From Paenibacillus sp. FSL H8-0332 (GTDB lineage: Bacteria > Bacillota > Bacilli > Paenibacillales > Paenibacillaceae), in assembly GCF_037963835.1 (NCBI RefSeq), contig NZ_CP150145.1:2666001-2730000 (forward strand): 64,000 nt of DNA, read 5' to 3'. Each line of letters opens with the position of its first letter. Within the stretch, counting starts at the first letter, position 1. The notes beneath the pieces were generated by a model. It ran no database searches. It saw only the letters and a list, made by a program, of their open reading frames with translations, and had not been told where the DNA came from. Of the stretch, positions 24,861-34,496 are shown piece after piece. Both the position numbers and the translations under genes were made by a program.

Positions 24861-25415
24861 ATGAGATGGAGAAAAATTGCTCTGTGCACGGTTGTGTTTT
24901 TCATGATGGGAAGCTCCTATTTGTTCGCGGACGCTGTGAACCAGAAGATCAAAGTATGGAGCAATGGAAAGGAAATAGCCGATGGCGGCTATTTGATTGA
25001 CGGCAAGACCTATATTCCTGCCAGGGAGGCCGGGGGGGTCGTCAGCTGGGACGGCTCGGGCAGAGTGACAATCCTCAAGCCGAATGTTCATATCGTACTG
25101 TTCAAAGGCGACACGGTATTCGGCAATGTCAACACAGGCAAGCTGAAGATGAAGATTCTAACGCAGGTGGACAGCCTGAAGGACAGCATCGCTGCCGTGA
25201 AGGTGGCAATCACTGACCCTTCCGGGAATGTGAAGGATATTCTCGAGGATGCCGGCGGCTCCAAGAATGAGGATTTCTGGTTCTCCACACCGGAGTTCAC
25301 CTATGATTTCAAAGAACCGGGCAAATATAGCGTAGGCTTCTTCATGAAGGCATCGAGGAGCGGAGATTACATTCTTGTGTCCGAGAAGGTAGTTACGGCC
25401 TCATCCAAGAATTAA
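24861..25415 (+). CDS. secreted stalk-domain protein
   Basis: 184-aa protein with a signal peptide (ALCTVVFFMMGSSYLFA, cleavage near FADA) and a stalk (copper amine oxidase N-like) domain: IKVWSNGKEIADGGYLIDG, KTYIPAREAGGVVSWD, then VTILKPN, about residues 27-75. The remaining 105 residues look like an all-beta domain (VAITDPSGNVKDILEDAGG, then YDFKEPGKYSVGFFMK) suggesting a ligand- or wall-binding beta sandwich. GGAGG precedes ATG 24861. Related in architecture to the gene at 12507. Confidence 0.75.
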   Translation: MRWRKIALCTVVFFMMGSSYLFADAVNQKIKVWSNGKEIADGGYLIDGKTYIPAREAGGVVSWDGSGRVTILKPNVHIVLFKGDTVFGNVNTGKLKMKILTQVDSLKDSIAAVKVAITDPSGNVKDILEDAGGSKNEDFWFSTPEFTYDFKEPGKYSVGFFMKASRSGDYILVSEKVVTASSKN

Positions 25416-25498
25416 GTCCCTCCTGCAAATTGACCTGTACTTATCTTACGTGTTACGATACCAAATGTAGGATAATTCAATTAAAGTGAGGTATTACA

Positions 25499-25822
25499 AT
25501 GAGCGATCACAAACATGAGCATGGCCATGAACATGGTGAAGCATGCGGTTGCGGACATGATCACGACCATGAGCACGAGGAGTTTGTGCTGACCTTGACG
25601 AACGAGCAGGGCGAAGATGTAGAAATGGTACTGGTGGAAACGTTCGATGTAGGCGAGAAGTTGTACGCCCTGCTGCTTGAGCGCGAGAATCCGGAAGCAG
25701 ACGGAATCATCCTTCGTATGGAAGAAGAGGACGAGGAAATGGTTCTGTACAACATTGAAGATGAAGCTGAATGGAAAGCTGTTGAAGAAGCTTATAACGA
25801 GCTGCTTGCCCAGCAAGAATAG
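25499..25822 (+). CDS. DUF1292 protein with His-rich N-terminus
   Basis: 107-aa protein. Residues 25-100 match the DUF1292 (YrzB-like) family: FVLTLTNEQGEDVEMVLVET, YALLLERENPEADGIILRM and VLYNIEDEAEWKAVEEAYNE. The first 25 residues carry about ten His plus CGCG, an unusual metal-binding style extension. DUF1292 genes in Bacillus lie next to yrrK/yrzL; here it stands alone between a stalk-domain gene and the decarboxylase gene. AGTGAGG is upstream of ATG 25499. Function unknown; the extension suggests Zn, Ni or Co binding. Confidence 0.85.
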   Translation: MSDHKHEHGHEHGEACGCGHDHDHEHEEFVLTLTNEQGEDVEMVLVETFDVGEKLYALLLERENPEADGIILRMEEEDEEMVLYNIEDEAEWKAVEEAYNELLAQQE

Positions 25823-25835
25823 ATTTCAGGCATTC

Positions 25836-25876
25836 ATGCAAAACCCCGATACTCAATACGTATCGGGGTTTTGCAT
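25836..25876. terminator. bidirectional terminator
   Basis: ATGCAAAACCCCGATA pairs with TATCGGGGTTTTGCAT; A/T tracts on both sides serve the convergent DUF1292 and decarboxylase genes. Confidence 0.85.
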
Positions 25877-25898
25877 GTCGTATGCTATGGGACAAACC

Positions 25899-27374
25899 TT
25901 AGGAGATAGGCTCTGCTTCGACAATCACCTTTACATTGGTAATGCTGCGGTCCTCGGGTCCTTTGACAGGCAGTCCGATTTCTACATGGTCGATGATATA
26001 GTCGATATTATCCTGGGTAATAACTTCTCCAGGGAGAAGAATAGGAATTCCCGGCGGATAGACGTAGATGAATTCTGCAATAATGTAGCCTGCGGACTCC
26101 CGGAAAGGAACCAGCTGCGTATCTGCGTAGAAGGCATCTCTCGGGATCAGGGCCAGCTGCGGGATATTCGGCACCTGTACCTTAAGCTCATAGATTTCAC
26201 CCTTGCTGTAATGGATCGCTGAGAGCACCTGCAAGGCCGCAAGCAGCTTATCTACCGATTCCTGTGTATCACCAGGGGTAATCAGGCAAAGAATATTATA
26301 CATGTCGCTGAGTTCAACTTCGATGTTATACTTTTGCCGGAGCCAGTTCTCAGTCTCGTAACCGGTAATGCCCAGATGCCGGACATGGATGTTCAGCTTG
26401 GTCGGATCATGATTGAAGGTAGCTTCTGTTCCGAGAATTTCTTTGCCGAAGCTGTACAGCCCCTCGATCTCATTAATCGAATTACGGGCATAATTGGACA
26501 GGGCAATGGTTCTCGCCGCCATCTCATGACCGTTCAGGGCAAGGTTGCGTCTGGAGGTATCCAGAGAGGCAAGCAGAATATATGAAGTTGAAGTGGTGGT
26601 CAGCATGCTGAGAATGGTCTGTACCCGCTGTGGGTTGACAAGACCCGTCTTGGCATTGAGGTTCAGTACCGAGCTCTGCGTCATGGAGCCGCCCAGCTTA
26701 TGCACGCTGGTTGCTGCCATATCAGCACCGGCCTGCATAGCCGATACCGGTAAATCCTCATGAAAATGAATCAGTACTCCATGTGCCTCGTCCACAAGTA
26801 CGGGAACCCCGTAACTGTGGGCCAGGTCGACAATCGAACGCAGGTCGGCGCATACGCCAAAATACGTTGGATTGATAACGAGGACACCTTTGGCATCCGG
26901 ATGGCGCCTCAAAGCCCGTTCGAGCGAGCTTGTGGTTATGCCGTGGTCTATCCCAAGATTCTCATCCTGTACAGGAGAGACGAAAATAGGCTTGGCTCCG
27001 GAGAAAATAATGGCCGACATCACCGATTTGTGAATATTGCGCGGCACAATAATTTTATCTCCTTCTGAGCAGACAGAGAGGATCATAGTCATGATGGCAT
27101 TGCTCGTGCCTTGTACACTGAAATACGTGTAATCGGCGCCGAAAGCCTCTGCAGCCAGCTTCTGAGCTTCAAGAATAACCCCGGTGGGCTGATGAAGATC
27201 ATCAAGCGGTGCAATATTGATCAAATCTATGGATAGAGCGTTATCGCCGATAAACTCACGGAATTCGGCATCGGTTCCTAGCCCCTTCTTATGTCCCGGA
27301 ATATGGAATTGAACTGGATTTCCGGCGGCATGCTTTTTGAGAGCAGTGAAGAGGGGAGTAGCTTGTTGATTCAT
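25899..27374 (-). CDS. Orn/Lys/Arg decarboxylase (SpeA/Cad type)
   Basis: 491-aa PLP enzyme of fold type I (group III decarboxylases). IPGHKKG (about residue 24) and SVHKLGGSMTQSSVLN with the PLP lysine (about 225) are diagnostic; DEAHG and a C-terminal PPGIPILLPGE motif are present. Members such as Bacillus SpeA make agmatine from arginine for polyamine synthesis; lysine decarboxylases look alike, so the substrate is not fixed. The 491-residue form lacks the N-terminal receiver-like wing domain of enteric enzymes, as in Bacillus. ATG 27374 with AAAGG upstream. Confidence 0.88.
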   Translation of the reverse strand: MNQQATPLFTALKKHAAGNPVQFHIPGHKKGLGTDAEFREFIGDNALSIDLINIAPLDDLHQPTGVILEAQKLAAEAFGADYTYFSVQGTSNAIMTMILSVCSEGDKIIVPRNIHKSVMSAIIFSGAKPIFVSPVQDENLGIDHGITTSSLERALRRHPDAKGVLVINPTYFGVCADLRSIVDLAHSYGVPVLVDEAHGVLIHFHEDLPVSAMQAGADMAATSVHKLGGSMTQSSVLNLNAKTGLVNPQRVQTILSMLTTTSTSYILLASLDTSRRNLALNGHEMAARTIALSNYARNSINEIEGLYSFGKEILGTEATFNHDPTKLNIHVRHLGITGYETENWLRQKYNIEVELSDMYNILCLITPGDTQESVDKLLAALQVLSAIHYSKGEIYELKVQVPNIPQLALIPRDAFYADTQLVPFRESAGYIIAEFIYVYPPGIPILLPGEVITQDNIDYIIDHVEIGLPVKGPEDRSITNVKVIVEAEPIS

Positions 27375-27523
27375 TTAATGCTGTCACAACCTTTCGCGAA
27401 GATTAGTTTTTGATTTCTTGCTGAAGCGGAAGTACCGTCCATTGGGACGGATTGGTCTTTTCTACTTAAGCAAGCAAGCATCAGTATAACAAATCAATCA
27501 ACATAATACTAGGATGTGATGAA

Positions 27524-28813
27524 ATGTCTGGCAAAGTAGCGCAACGTATGCATATCAGTTTAGCCTCACCGTTCATATTAGAAATGTGGATCATTATTTT
27601 CCTGGTCGAATTCGTCAAAGGATCGTTGCTGGTAGCCCTGCTGCCGGTCTATATGGAGAATATTCTCGGCCTCTCCGTAACGGTGGTCGGGTTCGCCTTC
27701 GCGCTGCAGTATCTCGGGGATAACCTCTTCCGCAGCCCGTTCGGCTGGGTGATGGAGCGGATCGGCTACCGCTGGACGATGACCGGGGCGCTGCTGCTGC
27801 TTGTCGTAGCTGTCGGGCTGATTATGTATGCCAAAGATGCCGTTAGCTTGTCCATCGCCTGTCTGATTCTGGGGATTGGCACCTCGCCGCTGTGGCCTTG
27901 CACGATGACAGGCATCACCGAGCTGGCGGGCTCTACCCAAAGCGGCAGCAGCGGCGCAGCTATGGGGGCGGTGGAGATGGCTTCGCTGGCCGGAACCGGA
28001 GTCGGTCCGATAATTGTCAACTTCATGATGGATCATGGCGGACAGGGCTACCGGACGGTCTTCCTCGTGCTGATGGGCTTCGCTGCTGCTGTTGTAGCCG
28101 TGGCGCTGTTCCTGCCCTCGAAGATCGGCGGCCATGCGCCGCGCGCTGTCCGCGAGATATCGGCGGAGGGGCCGCCGGTGCCGCGTAAGCCGGTAAAGCC
28201 CTTGCAGAGTCTGAAGCGGACCTGGCAGCAGGTCACTTCCTCCCTGAAGGTAAGCCGCCTGCTGTTCCCGGCATTGTTCCTGCAGGCTTTTGCGATCGGG
28301 CTTATGACGCCGGTGGTTACCTTGTTCGCACGCTCGGAGCTGCATGTCACCCCTAACCAGTTCAGCCTGCTGCTGATTGCCGGTGGAGGAATTACCGTGC
28401 TGACGCTTATTCCGGCAGGGAAGCTGGTCGATAAGGTCGGCACCTCCATCTTCCTCAATATCGGCTTCCTGCTGGCAGCCTGCTCCATGGCTTTCTTCTC
28501 ACAGGTCCGCTGGCTGCCGCTGGCCTTCGTGGCGGTGGCGCTGGTCGGCATCAGCTATGCGTTGATTCTCCCGGCCTGGAACGCCTTCCTGGCCAAGCAG
28601 GTGCCTGAGGGCGAGCGCGGAACCGTCTGGGGGCTCTTCCTGACGCTGCAGGGCTCAGGCATGGTTGCTGGTCCGGTCGTGTCAGGCAAGCTGTGGGATA
28701 CGGTCAGCCACGGTGCCCCTTTTCTGGCCAGTGCGGGAGTAATGGTTGTATTATTCGGCCTGCATCTGCTGATCGTCCACCGGACGAAGCTGAAGCACGC
28801 CAGGGCGCACTGA
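27524..28813 (+). CDS. MFS transporter
   Basis: 429-aa major facilitator with twelve predicted membrane segments in two halves, joined by a polar loop rich in Arg/Pro (about residues 200-240). The A-motif-like GWVMERIGYRW follows segment 2, and GKLVDKVGTS is its counterpart in the second half. The family mostly contains drug or small-molecule exporters, but no specific group was recognised. AGGATGTGATGAA precedes ATG 27524. It is divergent from the decarboxylase gene; a functional link is not shown. Confidence 0.8.
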   Translation: MSGKVAQRMHISLASPFILEMWIIIFLVEFVKGSLLVALLPVYMENILGLSVTVVGFAFALQYLGDNLFRSPFGWVMERIGYRWTMTGALLLLVVAVGLIMYAKDAVSLSIACLILGIGTSPLWPCTMTGITELAGSTQSGSSGAAMGAVEMASLAGTGVGPIIVNFMMDHGGQGYRTVFLVLMGFAAAVVAVALFLPSKIGGHAPRAVREISAEGPPVPRKPVKPLQSLKRTWQQVTSSLKVSRLLFPALFLQAFAIGLMTPVVTLFARSELHVTPNQFSLLLIAGGGITVLTLIPAGKLVDKVGTSIFLNIGFLLAACSMAFFSQVRWLPLAFVAVALVGISYALILPAWNAFLAKQVPEGERGTVWGLFLTLQGSGMVAGPVVSGKLWDTVSHGAPFLASAGVMVVLFGLHLLIVHRTKLKHARAH

Positions 28814-28852
28814 GTCCAGCAAGCACAGGGTAGTGAACCCTTTATGGAAATG

Positions 28853-28900
28853 CAAGAAGCCGCAGACCCCCTGAAAAGGAGGAGAAACGCGGCTTTATTG
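28853..28900 (+). terminator. intrinsic terminator
   Basis: GCAAGAAGCCGC pairs with GCGGCTTTATTGC around a 25-nt loop, then CTGTTTTTG. It follows the MFS gene. Confidence 0.55.
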
Positions 28901-29141
28901 CTGTTTTTGCGCATAATAAGACTGGCCAATACCTCCTAATGCGGGTCCCGGCGTTTGGAAAAGGCCTAAAACGGGTAAAAATAGTCAATAAACCAAGTTA
29001 CCGCTACATAATATGAAGTATAAAATAAGTGTAAGCCACACAAAGAATCAAGGTGCAAGCGGAGGTCCGGCAGTCTGTTCTACTCTTAGGTTAGGCCATG
29101 AAGCTGACTATGCTTAAATCAAGCAGTTAGGGGGGAGTGCC
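28901..29141. other. intergenic stretch, no gene seen
   Basis: Between the MFS terminator and the next gene. No open frame with a start site and no strong repeat was seen. An AT-rich patch near 29000-29030 probably holds the promoter of the downstream gene, but no clear -35/-10 pair could be named. Confidence 0.4.
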
Positions 29142-29738
29142 GTGAACAAAAACGATGAAGTGGAGTACTGTAATCTGGAGCTGCGGTTCGACAGACAGCA
29201 TATCCAGGATCTAATCAAGGACCTGATCAAGGAAGGTTATTCCCTGTACTGGAGTGAGAACGAGAGTGTTTTTCTTATTTCGGTGCGCACCGGCCGCAAG
29301 CTTGTGAAGCTGCGCTTCCAGCGGATTAAGGACGGCTTCAAGCTGGTGGGAGACTACATGATCCGTGATGCGCGCCTGTCAGAATGGATGGAGAAGCTGA
29401 TTGGGGATATGAGAGGTCATGCCGTTGTCAAGCGCTTCCGCGACCGTCAGATCATTATAGAGAATATTTTATTCGGTGAAGTCATCCGCCTGGTGGAGAT
29501 TTCCGGTTATCAGCAGCGGGTGCTGTACCAGAAGGGGCCGCTGCTGTCGGATCAGGAGCTGACGAAGCTGTTCTACTCCATAGAGGGCGAAGAGCGAATC
29601 CGCGACCGCAGGCTTGCCGTGGATGAACAGCTCGATTTGCTAAATGAAGCTATGCGTGAGCGCGATACGGAAGCGGTCGCTGTTAGCACAGCGAAGCTTG
29701 AACAATTGACCAGGGAGCTGGCTGCGCTGGAGTGGTAG
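29142..29738 (+). CDS. conserved protein of unknown function, 198 aa
   Basis: Not recognised. GTG 29142 has GGGGGGAG upstream. Soluble, basic/acidic protein without signal peptide or membrane segments. A beta-rich N-terminal half (YCNLELRFDRQHIQDLIKDL, then VFLISVRTGRKLVKLRFQ) is followed by a helical half; residues 155-198 (DEQLDLLNEAMRERDTEAVA... LEQLTRELAALEW) are likely coiled coil. Codon use matches neighbouring housekeeping genes. Confidence 0.6.
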   Translation: MNKNDEVEYCNLELRFDRQHIQDLIKDLIKEGYSLYWSENESVFLISVRTGRKLVKLRFQRIKDGFKLVGDYMIRDARLSEWMEKLIGDMRGHAVVKRFRDRQIIIENILFGEVIRLVEISGYQQRVLYQKGPLLSDQELTKLFYSIEGEERIRDRRLAVDEQLDLLNEAMRERDTEAVAVSTAKLEQLTRELAALEW

Positions 29739-29762
29739 TGCGCTGAGTGAATAAATGCGATT

Positions 29763-29790
29763 AAGGGCATCCCATAGCGGGTGTCCTTTT
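29763..29790 (+). terminator. intrinsic terminator
   Basis: AAGGGCATCCC pairs with GGGTGTCCTTTT with one bulge. Confidence 0.5.
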
Positions 29791-30001
29791 ATTGTGCCTT
29801 TCTGGAGGAGGGGGTTCACTTCTGCGCACAAAACCGTTAAAATAGTCATTGTGAGCAATTTCCCTGATGGATCGAAGTTTGTCAATGAAATTGATCTCTC
29901 TTTCGCAGGCAGAACTTTGCTGTCTCTGACAAAGGGTGGTATTCTAATACTGCGAGAAATGGATTTCACAAAAATACAGGGTGCAAAGGGTGGAGAACCA
30001 G

Positions 30002-31414
30002 ATGTCAAAACAACAAATCGGCGTTATTGGCTTGGCGGTAATGGGCAAAAATTTGGCTCTTAACATCGAGAGCAAAGGCTTCAGCGTATCCGTGTTTAAC
30101 CGTTCCCCGGAGAAGACACATGATCTGGTCGCAGAAGCAGCAGGCAAGAACCTGGTGGGCACGTTCTCCGTTGAAGAGTTCGTACAATCACTGGAAGTAC
30201 CGCGCAAGATTCTAATCATGGTACAGGCAGGCCAGGCAACCGATGCTACAATCGAGCAGCTTCTGCCGTTCCTGGATCAAGGCGATATTATCATCGATGG
30301 CGGTAACGCTTATTTCCCTGACACGGTACGCCGCAGCAAATATCTTGAAGACAAAGGCTTCCGCTTCGTCGGCACCGGCGTGTCCGGCGGTGAAGAAGGC
30401 GCACTCAAGGGCCCTTCTATTATGCCAGGCGGTCAAGAAAGCGCGTATAAGCTGGTTGAACCTATTCTTACGGCGATTTCAGCCCACGTGGGCGGAGAGC
30501 CTTGCTGTACATATATCGGGCCGGACGGTGCAGGACACTATGTGAAAATGGTGCATAACGGCATCGAGTACGGTGACATGCAGCTGATTGGCGAAGCCTA
30601 CCACCTGCTCAAGGACGTTCTGGGTCTGGATGCCAAGGAGCTGCATGGCACCTTCGCAGAATGGAACAACGGCGAGCTGGACAGCTATCTGATCGAGATT
30701 ACGAAGGATATCTTCGCCCAGTATGACGAAGAGACCGGCAAGCCGATGGTAGACGTCATCCTTGATGCTGCCGGACAAAAGGGTACCGGCAAGTGGACAA
30801 GCCAAAGCTCGCTGGATCTCGGCGTGCCGCTGTCCATGATTACCGAATCCGTCTTCTCCCGCTTCCTGTCTGCTATGAAGGAAGAACGAGTTGAAGCCAG
30901 CAAGGTACTGAGCGGACCTCCTGTAGCTCCTTTCGACGGCGACAAAGCTGAATTCATCGAGAACGTGCGCAAAGCATTGTTCGCCAGTAAGATCGTATCG
31001 TATGCTCAGGGCTTCGCCCAGCTGCGTGTGGCTTCTGACGAATACGGCTGGAATCTGAAATACGGCGAGCTGGCCAAGATCTGGCGCGGCGGCTGCATCA
31101 TCCGTTCCCGGTTCCTGCAGAACATCACAGATGCTTATGAGAGCAATGCAGAGCTGAAGAACCTCCTGCTTGATCCGTTCTTCAAGGATGTTATGGACAA
31201 CTACCAGTCGGCATGGCGCAAGGTTATCGCTTCGGCTGTAACTCTGGGTATTCCGGTTCCGGGATTCTCCAGCGCCCTGGCGTACTACGACAGCTACCGT
31301 ACAGAACGTCTTCCGGCGAACCTGCTACAAGCACAGCGCGATTATTTCGGCGCTCACACCTTCAAGCGTGTAGACAAAGAAGGCGTGTTCCACCACAACT
31401 GGCTGGCAGAGTAA
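30002..31414 (+). CDS. gndA: 6-phosphogluconate dehydrogenase, NADP+-type
   Basis: 470-aa oxidative pentose phosphate enzyme that converts 6-phosphogluconate to ribulose 5-phosphate, CO2 and NADPH. N-terminal Rossmann motif [15 protein letters not shown] (residues 6-20) with VFNRSPEKT after strand 2, signature [10 protein letters not shown] and [20 protein letters not shown] (about 175-195, catalytic Lys and Glu), and C-terminal tail [21 protein letters not shown] is about 7 nt before ATG 30002. Monocistronic by its terminator. Confidence 0.96.
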   Translation: MSKQQIGVIGLAVMGKNLALNIESKGFSVSVFNRSPEKTHDLVAEAAGKNLVGTFSVEEFVQSLEVPRKILIMVQAGQATDATIEQLLPFLDQGDIIIDGGNAYFPDTVRRSKYLEDKGFRFVGTGVSGGEEGALKGPSIMPGGQESAYKLVEPILTAISAHVGGEPCCTYIGPDGAGHYVKMVHNGIEYGDMQLIGEAYHLLKDVLGLDAKELHGTFAEWNNGELDSYLIEITKDIFAQYDEETGKPMVDVILDAAGQKGTGKWTSQSSLDLGVPLSMITESVFSRFLSAMKEERVEASKVLSGPPVAPFDGDKAEFIENVRKALFASKIVSYAQGFAQLRVASDEYGWNLKYGELAKIWRGGCIIRSRFLQNITDAYESNAELKNLLLDPFFKDVMDNYQSAWRKVIASAVTLGIPVPGFSSALAYYDSYRTERLPANLLQAQRDYFGAHTFKRVDKEGVFHHNWLAE

Positions 31415-31441
31415 CAGGCAGCGTTCAGCTTATTGCTTAGG

Positions 31442-31488
31442 AACCCGAGATGCTTTCCGCTTTATGCGGAGGGCTTTCGGGTTTTTTT
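31442..31488 (+). terminator. intrinsic terminator
   Basis: AACCCGAGATGC...TTTCCGC pairs with GCGGAGGGCTTTCGGGTT, then TTTTTGC. Confidence 0.85.
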
Positions 31489-31562
31489 GCAAATTTGCCG
31501 CCATTGTGCAAACTTTTCACCCTGTGTTATGATATGACAAATGTCGCGGCTTGGAGGTAGTT

Positions 31563-32069
31563 ATGGACGATCGAAATATCATTCTCGTCGGGATGATGGC
31601 TACGGGGAAATCCACAGTAGGCGCCATTCTGGCCGAGGAGCTTGACTATGAACTGATTGATCTGGATGCAGTGATTACCGGAAGAGAGGGCCGCAGTATT
31701 GCGGATATCTTTGCAGACGGCGGAGAGCAGGCATTCCGGAGCATTGAATCAGCGGTACTCCAGGAAATGCTACAGGGAGATCGTAGAGTGATCTCTACTG
31801 GCGGAGGGGCGGTGCTTGCGCCCGGAAATGCCGAAGTCATGCTGGAGCATGGATTCGTTGTGGCCCTTACAGCCTCGGAAGATACCATTATTGAACGGGT
31901 CAGCGGGGATGAGAACCGGCCGCTGCTCGCCGGCAATGCGGCAAACCGGGTCCGTTCCATTCTGGAACAGCGCAGGGAAGCTTACCGTTTCGCGCATTGC
32001 ACGGTCGATACAACGGAGCTGAATGTGGCTGAGGTCTCGCAATACATTTTACTGCGTTACCGCGATTGA
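31563..32069 (+). CDS. aroK: shikimate kinase
   Basis: 168-aa cytosolic kinase, fifth step of the shikimate pathway (shikimate to shikimate 3-phosphate). Walker A GMMATGKST (residues 10-18), ELIDLD with the substrate Asp, ISTGGGAV (Walker B/shikimate site, about 77) and the lid region with ENRPLL. ATG 31563 follows TTGGAGG; the longer frame from TTG 31551 would start inside that site. aroA follows after an opposing rhodanese gene. Confidence 0.93.
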   Translation: MDDRNIILVGMMATGKSTVGAILAEELDYELIDLDAVITGREGRSIADIFADGGEQAFRSIESAVLQEMLQGDRRVISTGGGAVLAPGNAEVMLEHGFVVALTASEDTIIERVSGDENRPLLAGNAANRVRSILEQRREAYRFAHCTVDTTELNVAEVSQYILLRYRD

Positions 32070-32107
32070 GCTTTTATGTGTGTTGGCGCTATGCATCAGG
32101 ATGAAGC

Positions 32108-32416
32108 TTATTCCGCGCTGGTATCGTCCCACTCAATCATGCCGCCGCTCAGGTTAGAGCCTTGAATGCCGAATTGCTGCAGATATTCACATACCCGCTG
32201 GCTGCGGCTGCCGGAGCGGCAGATGAAGATGATCTCGGTATCAGCCCGAAGCTGCTCCGTCTGCTGCGGGATCTGGCCCATCGGGATGTGCTGCGCACCG
32301 GGAATCATGCCGAAGGCAACCTCATCGTCTTCACGGACGTCGATCAGTAGAAGTTCTTCGCCGGCAGCGAGTCGATTACGCAGCTCCTGCGGTGTAATTT
32401 GCGGAATTTCATTCAT
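32108..32416 (-). CDS. rhodanese-like sulfurtransferase, single domain
   Basis: 102-aa rhodanese domain. LLLIDVREDDEVAFGMIPGA (residues 24-43) and the active-site loop CRSGSRS (about residue 70, persulfide-forming Cys) are intact. The GMIEW motif is near the end. ATG 32416 (MNEIPQITP) follows an AGAGGGT site; upstream codons in frame are non-coding. Single-domain proteins like this carry sulfane sulfur to acceptors; the partner is unknown. Convergent with aroK. Confidence 0.88.
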   Translation of the reverse strand: MNEIPQITPQELRNRLAAGEELLLIDVREDDEVAFGMIPGAQHIPMGQIPQQTEQLRADTEIIFICRSGSRSQRVCEYLQQFGIQGSNLSGGMIEWDDTSAE

Positions 32417-32542
32417 GTTAGTACCCTCTTTTCTGCCCGAATGGGAATGGACTTTCTTCACGCAATAATAACACAACTGCGGATTACCCTGTCAAACAGG
32501 ACCGTACATACAGACTATATATTATGAAGGAGCGCTTATACT

Positions 32543-33835
32543 ATGGACGTTATTGTTAGGCCTACGCCGACGCTGCAAGGAGAATTCGGAGCCCTGTCCT
32601 CCAAAAACTACACCACGCGCTACCTGCTGGTAGCCGCTCTATCTGAAGGAGTCAGCACGATCTACCATCCTGCCCACAGCGAGGACAGCGACGCGATCCG
32701 CAGATGTATCGCCGATCTCGGCGCAGTCCTGACCGAAGATGAGGAGAAAATCGTAGTGCAGGGGTTCGGACGCCATCCCCGTGACGTTAAGGAGTTGAAT
32801 GTTGGGAATGCCGGCGCCGTGCTTCGTTTCCTGATGGCAGTGGCTGCGCTCAGCCCTGAGGTTACGTTCGTGAATACCTACCCGGATTCCCTTGGCAAGC
32901 GGCCGCATGATGACCTCATTCAAGCGCTCGGGCAGCTTGGCGTTGAAGTGGAGCATAATCAAGGAAGGCTGCCGATCACCATCCGCGGGGGCAAGCCGCA
33001 GGGGGGGCGGATTACCGTCTCTGGTGCCGTAAGCTCACAGTATCTCAGCGCGCTCTTATTCCTGACCCCGCTGCTTGAAGAAGACAGTGAGATTATCGTG
33101 CTGGATGATCTGAAATCCAAGGTGGTCATCGGCCAGACGCTGGAGGTTCTGGAGCAGGCCGGGATCATCATACATGCGGCGGATGATTATATGTCCTTCA
33201 AGGTACCTGGACGCCAGAACTATGCTGCCAAGACCTATACGGTACAAGGCGATTATCCGGGATCAGCCGCAGTACTTGCGGCCGCAGCGGTGACTAAGTC
33301 GGATGTGACTATTCACCGGCTGGCTGAACAGAGCAAGCAGGGGGAGCGGGCCATTGTCGATGTGCTGCGGATGATGGAGGTGCCGCTCACCCATGAGAAC
33401 GGAACAGTGCATGTGCAGGGGAACGGCATTCTGAAGGCGGTGGAATTCGACGGCGATGCGGCAACCGATGCGGTGCTGGCTATGGTGGCCGCAGCTGTTT
33501 TTGCCGAAGGGACCTCGCGCTTCTATAATGTGGAGAATCTGCGCTACAAGGAATGCGACCGCATCACGGATTACCTGGCCGAGCTGACTCGTGCCGGTGC
33601 GAAGGTCGAAGAACGGCGTGACGAGATTATTGTTCATGGTACACCGGAGGGGGTTGAAGGCGGCGTGACGATCAATGCCCACTATGACCACCGTGTGATT
33701 ATGGCACTTACTGTAGTGGGACTGCGTGCCCGCCAGCCGCTGCTGATTAAGGATGCGCATCATGTAGCGAAGTCTTATCCCCAGTATTTCGATCACTTGC
33801 GCTCATTAGGCGCTAATGTGGAATGGGTAGAGTGA
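32543..33835 (+). CDS. aroA: EPSP synthase (3-phosphoshikimate 1-carboxyvinyltransferase)
   Basis: 430-aa enzyme joining phosphoenolpyruvate to shikimate 3-phosphate. It has VGNAGAVLRFLMA (residues 92-104, PEP site, the class-typical GNAGT/A region), DYPGSAAVLAAAAV (about 236), and RYKECDRI (about 333) with the catalytic Glu and Arg. The segment GNAGAVLRF rather than GNAGTALRP places it away from the plant/E. coli class; such variants can differ in glyphosate response, which is not testable here. AAGGAGCG precedes ATG 32543. Its 3' end overlaps the next gene by 13 bp. Confidence 0.94.
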   Translation: MDVIVRPTPTLQGEFGALSSKNYTTRYLLVAALSEGVSTIYHPAHSEDSDAIRRCIADLGAVLTEDEEKIVVQGFGRHPRDVKELNVGNAGAVLRFLMAVAALSPEVTFVNTYPDSLGKRPHDDLIQALGQLGVEVEHNQGRLPITIRGGKPQGGRITVSGAVSSQYLSALLFLTPLLEEDSEIIVLDDLKSKVVIGQTLEVLEQAGIIIHAADDYMSFKVPGRQNYAAKTYTVQGDYPGSAAVLAAAAVTKSDVTIHRLAEQSKQGERAIVDVLRMMEVPLTHENGTVHVQGNGILKAVEFDGDAATDAVLAMVAAAVFAEGTSRFYNVENLRYKECDRITDYLAELTRAGAKVEERRDEIIVHGTPEGVEGGVTINAHYDHRVIMALTVVGLRARQPLLIKDAHHVAKSYPQYFDHLRSLGANVEWVE

Positions 33836-34383
33836 CGGAGACAGGCCAGTTAAGCATAGCTCCGCTTACCCGGGAGGATGTTACCTCAGTAACGGATCTT
33901 TACAGGCATTCGATTACGGATGCTTTTGAAGGTGAAGGACTGGGTCACTTGGACAGTGACATTCAGCAGGAGATCGAGTCCAAGATACGGATGGTTAACA
34001 ATTCCCTGAATCCGCAGAACTCAGATACGTATTTCTGGGTGGCTCAGATGGACGGTAAGGTCGTCGGCACCATATCGTATGCCCCTTGCGGAGAGGATAT
34101 CCGGGTCTGTACAGGAAATAAGCTTGATGCTGTAGGTGAGCTGGGCAGTCTATATGTTTTGCCGGATTATCAGGGACAAGGGATTGCTTCGGCCCTGATT
34201 GCGGAACTGATGATATTTCTCAGACAACAGGGGATTACTGAGTTCTGCCTGGACAGCGGCTACAGACGCGCGCAAACCAGGTGGCTGCAGAAGTTCGGAA
34301 CGCCCTATGCGGTAGTTAGGGATTATTGGGGACCGGATTCTGTTCATATGGTGTGGCTGTGTCCGGTGAACGGAACAATATAG
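33823..34383 (+). CDS. GNAT acetyltransferase
   Basis: 186-aa N-acetyltransferase overlapping the aroA end, probably co-transcribed. LGSLYVLPDYQGQGIASALI (about 106-125) is the acetyl-CoA binding motif A; FWVAQMDGKVVGTISYAP is the preceding strand pair. Either ATG 33823 or GTG 33832, which overlaps the aroA stop, may be used; neither has a strong site, in keeping with translational coupling. Substrate unknown. Confidence 0.8.
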   Translation: MGRVTETGQLSIAPLTREDVTSVTDLYRHSITDAFEGEGLGHLDSDIQQEIESKIRMVNNSLNPQNSDTYFWVAQMDGKVVGTISYAPCGEDIRVCTGNKLDAVGELGSLYVLPDYQGQGIASALIAELMIFLRQQGITEFCLDSGYRRAQTRWLQKFGTPYAVVRDYWGPDSVHMVWLCPVNGTI

Positions 34384-34496
34384 CGGGATCAAGCGGACGG
34401 TTCGGATTTGGAACTTTTTCTGATGCGCGGTATGATGTAGGTATAGCTGAATCTGGTATGTGCCCAGATGCGCAATTAACGGAAGGGGTAATACAC

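Noticed and set aside
29755..30063. 102-codon open frame between 29142 gene and gndA
   Set aside because: It overlaps a terminator and the gndA start, lacks a start site and does not resemble a protein; the true gene there is gndA from ATG 30002.
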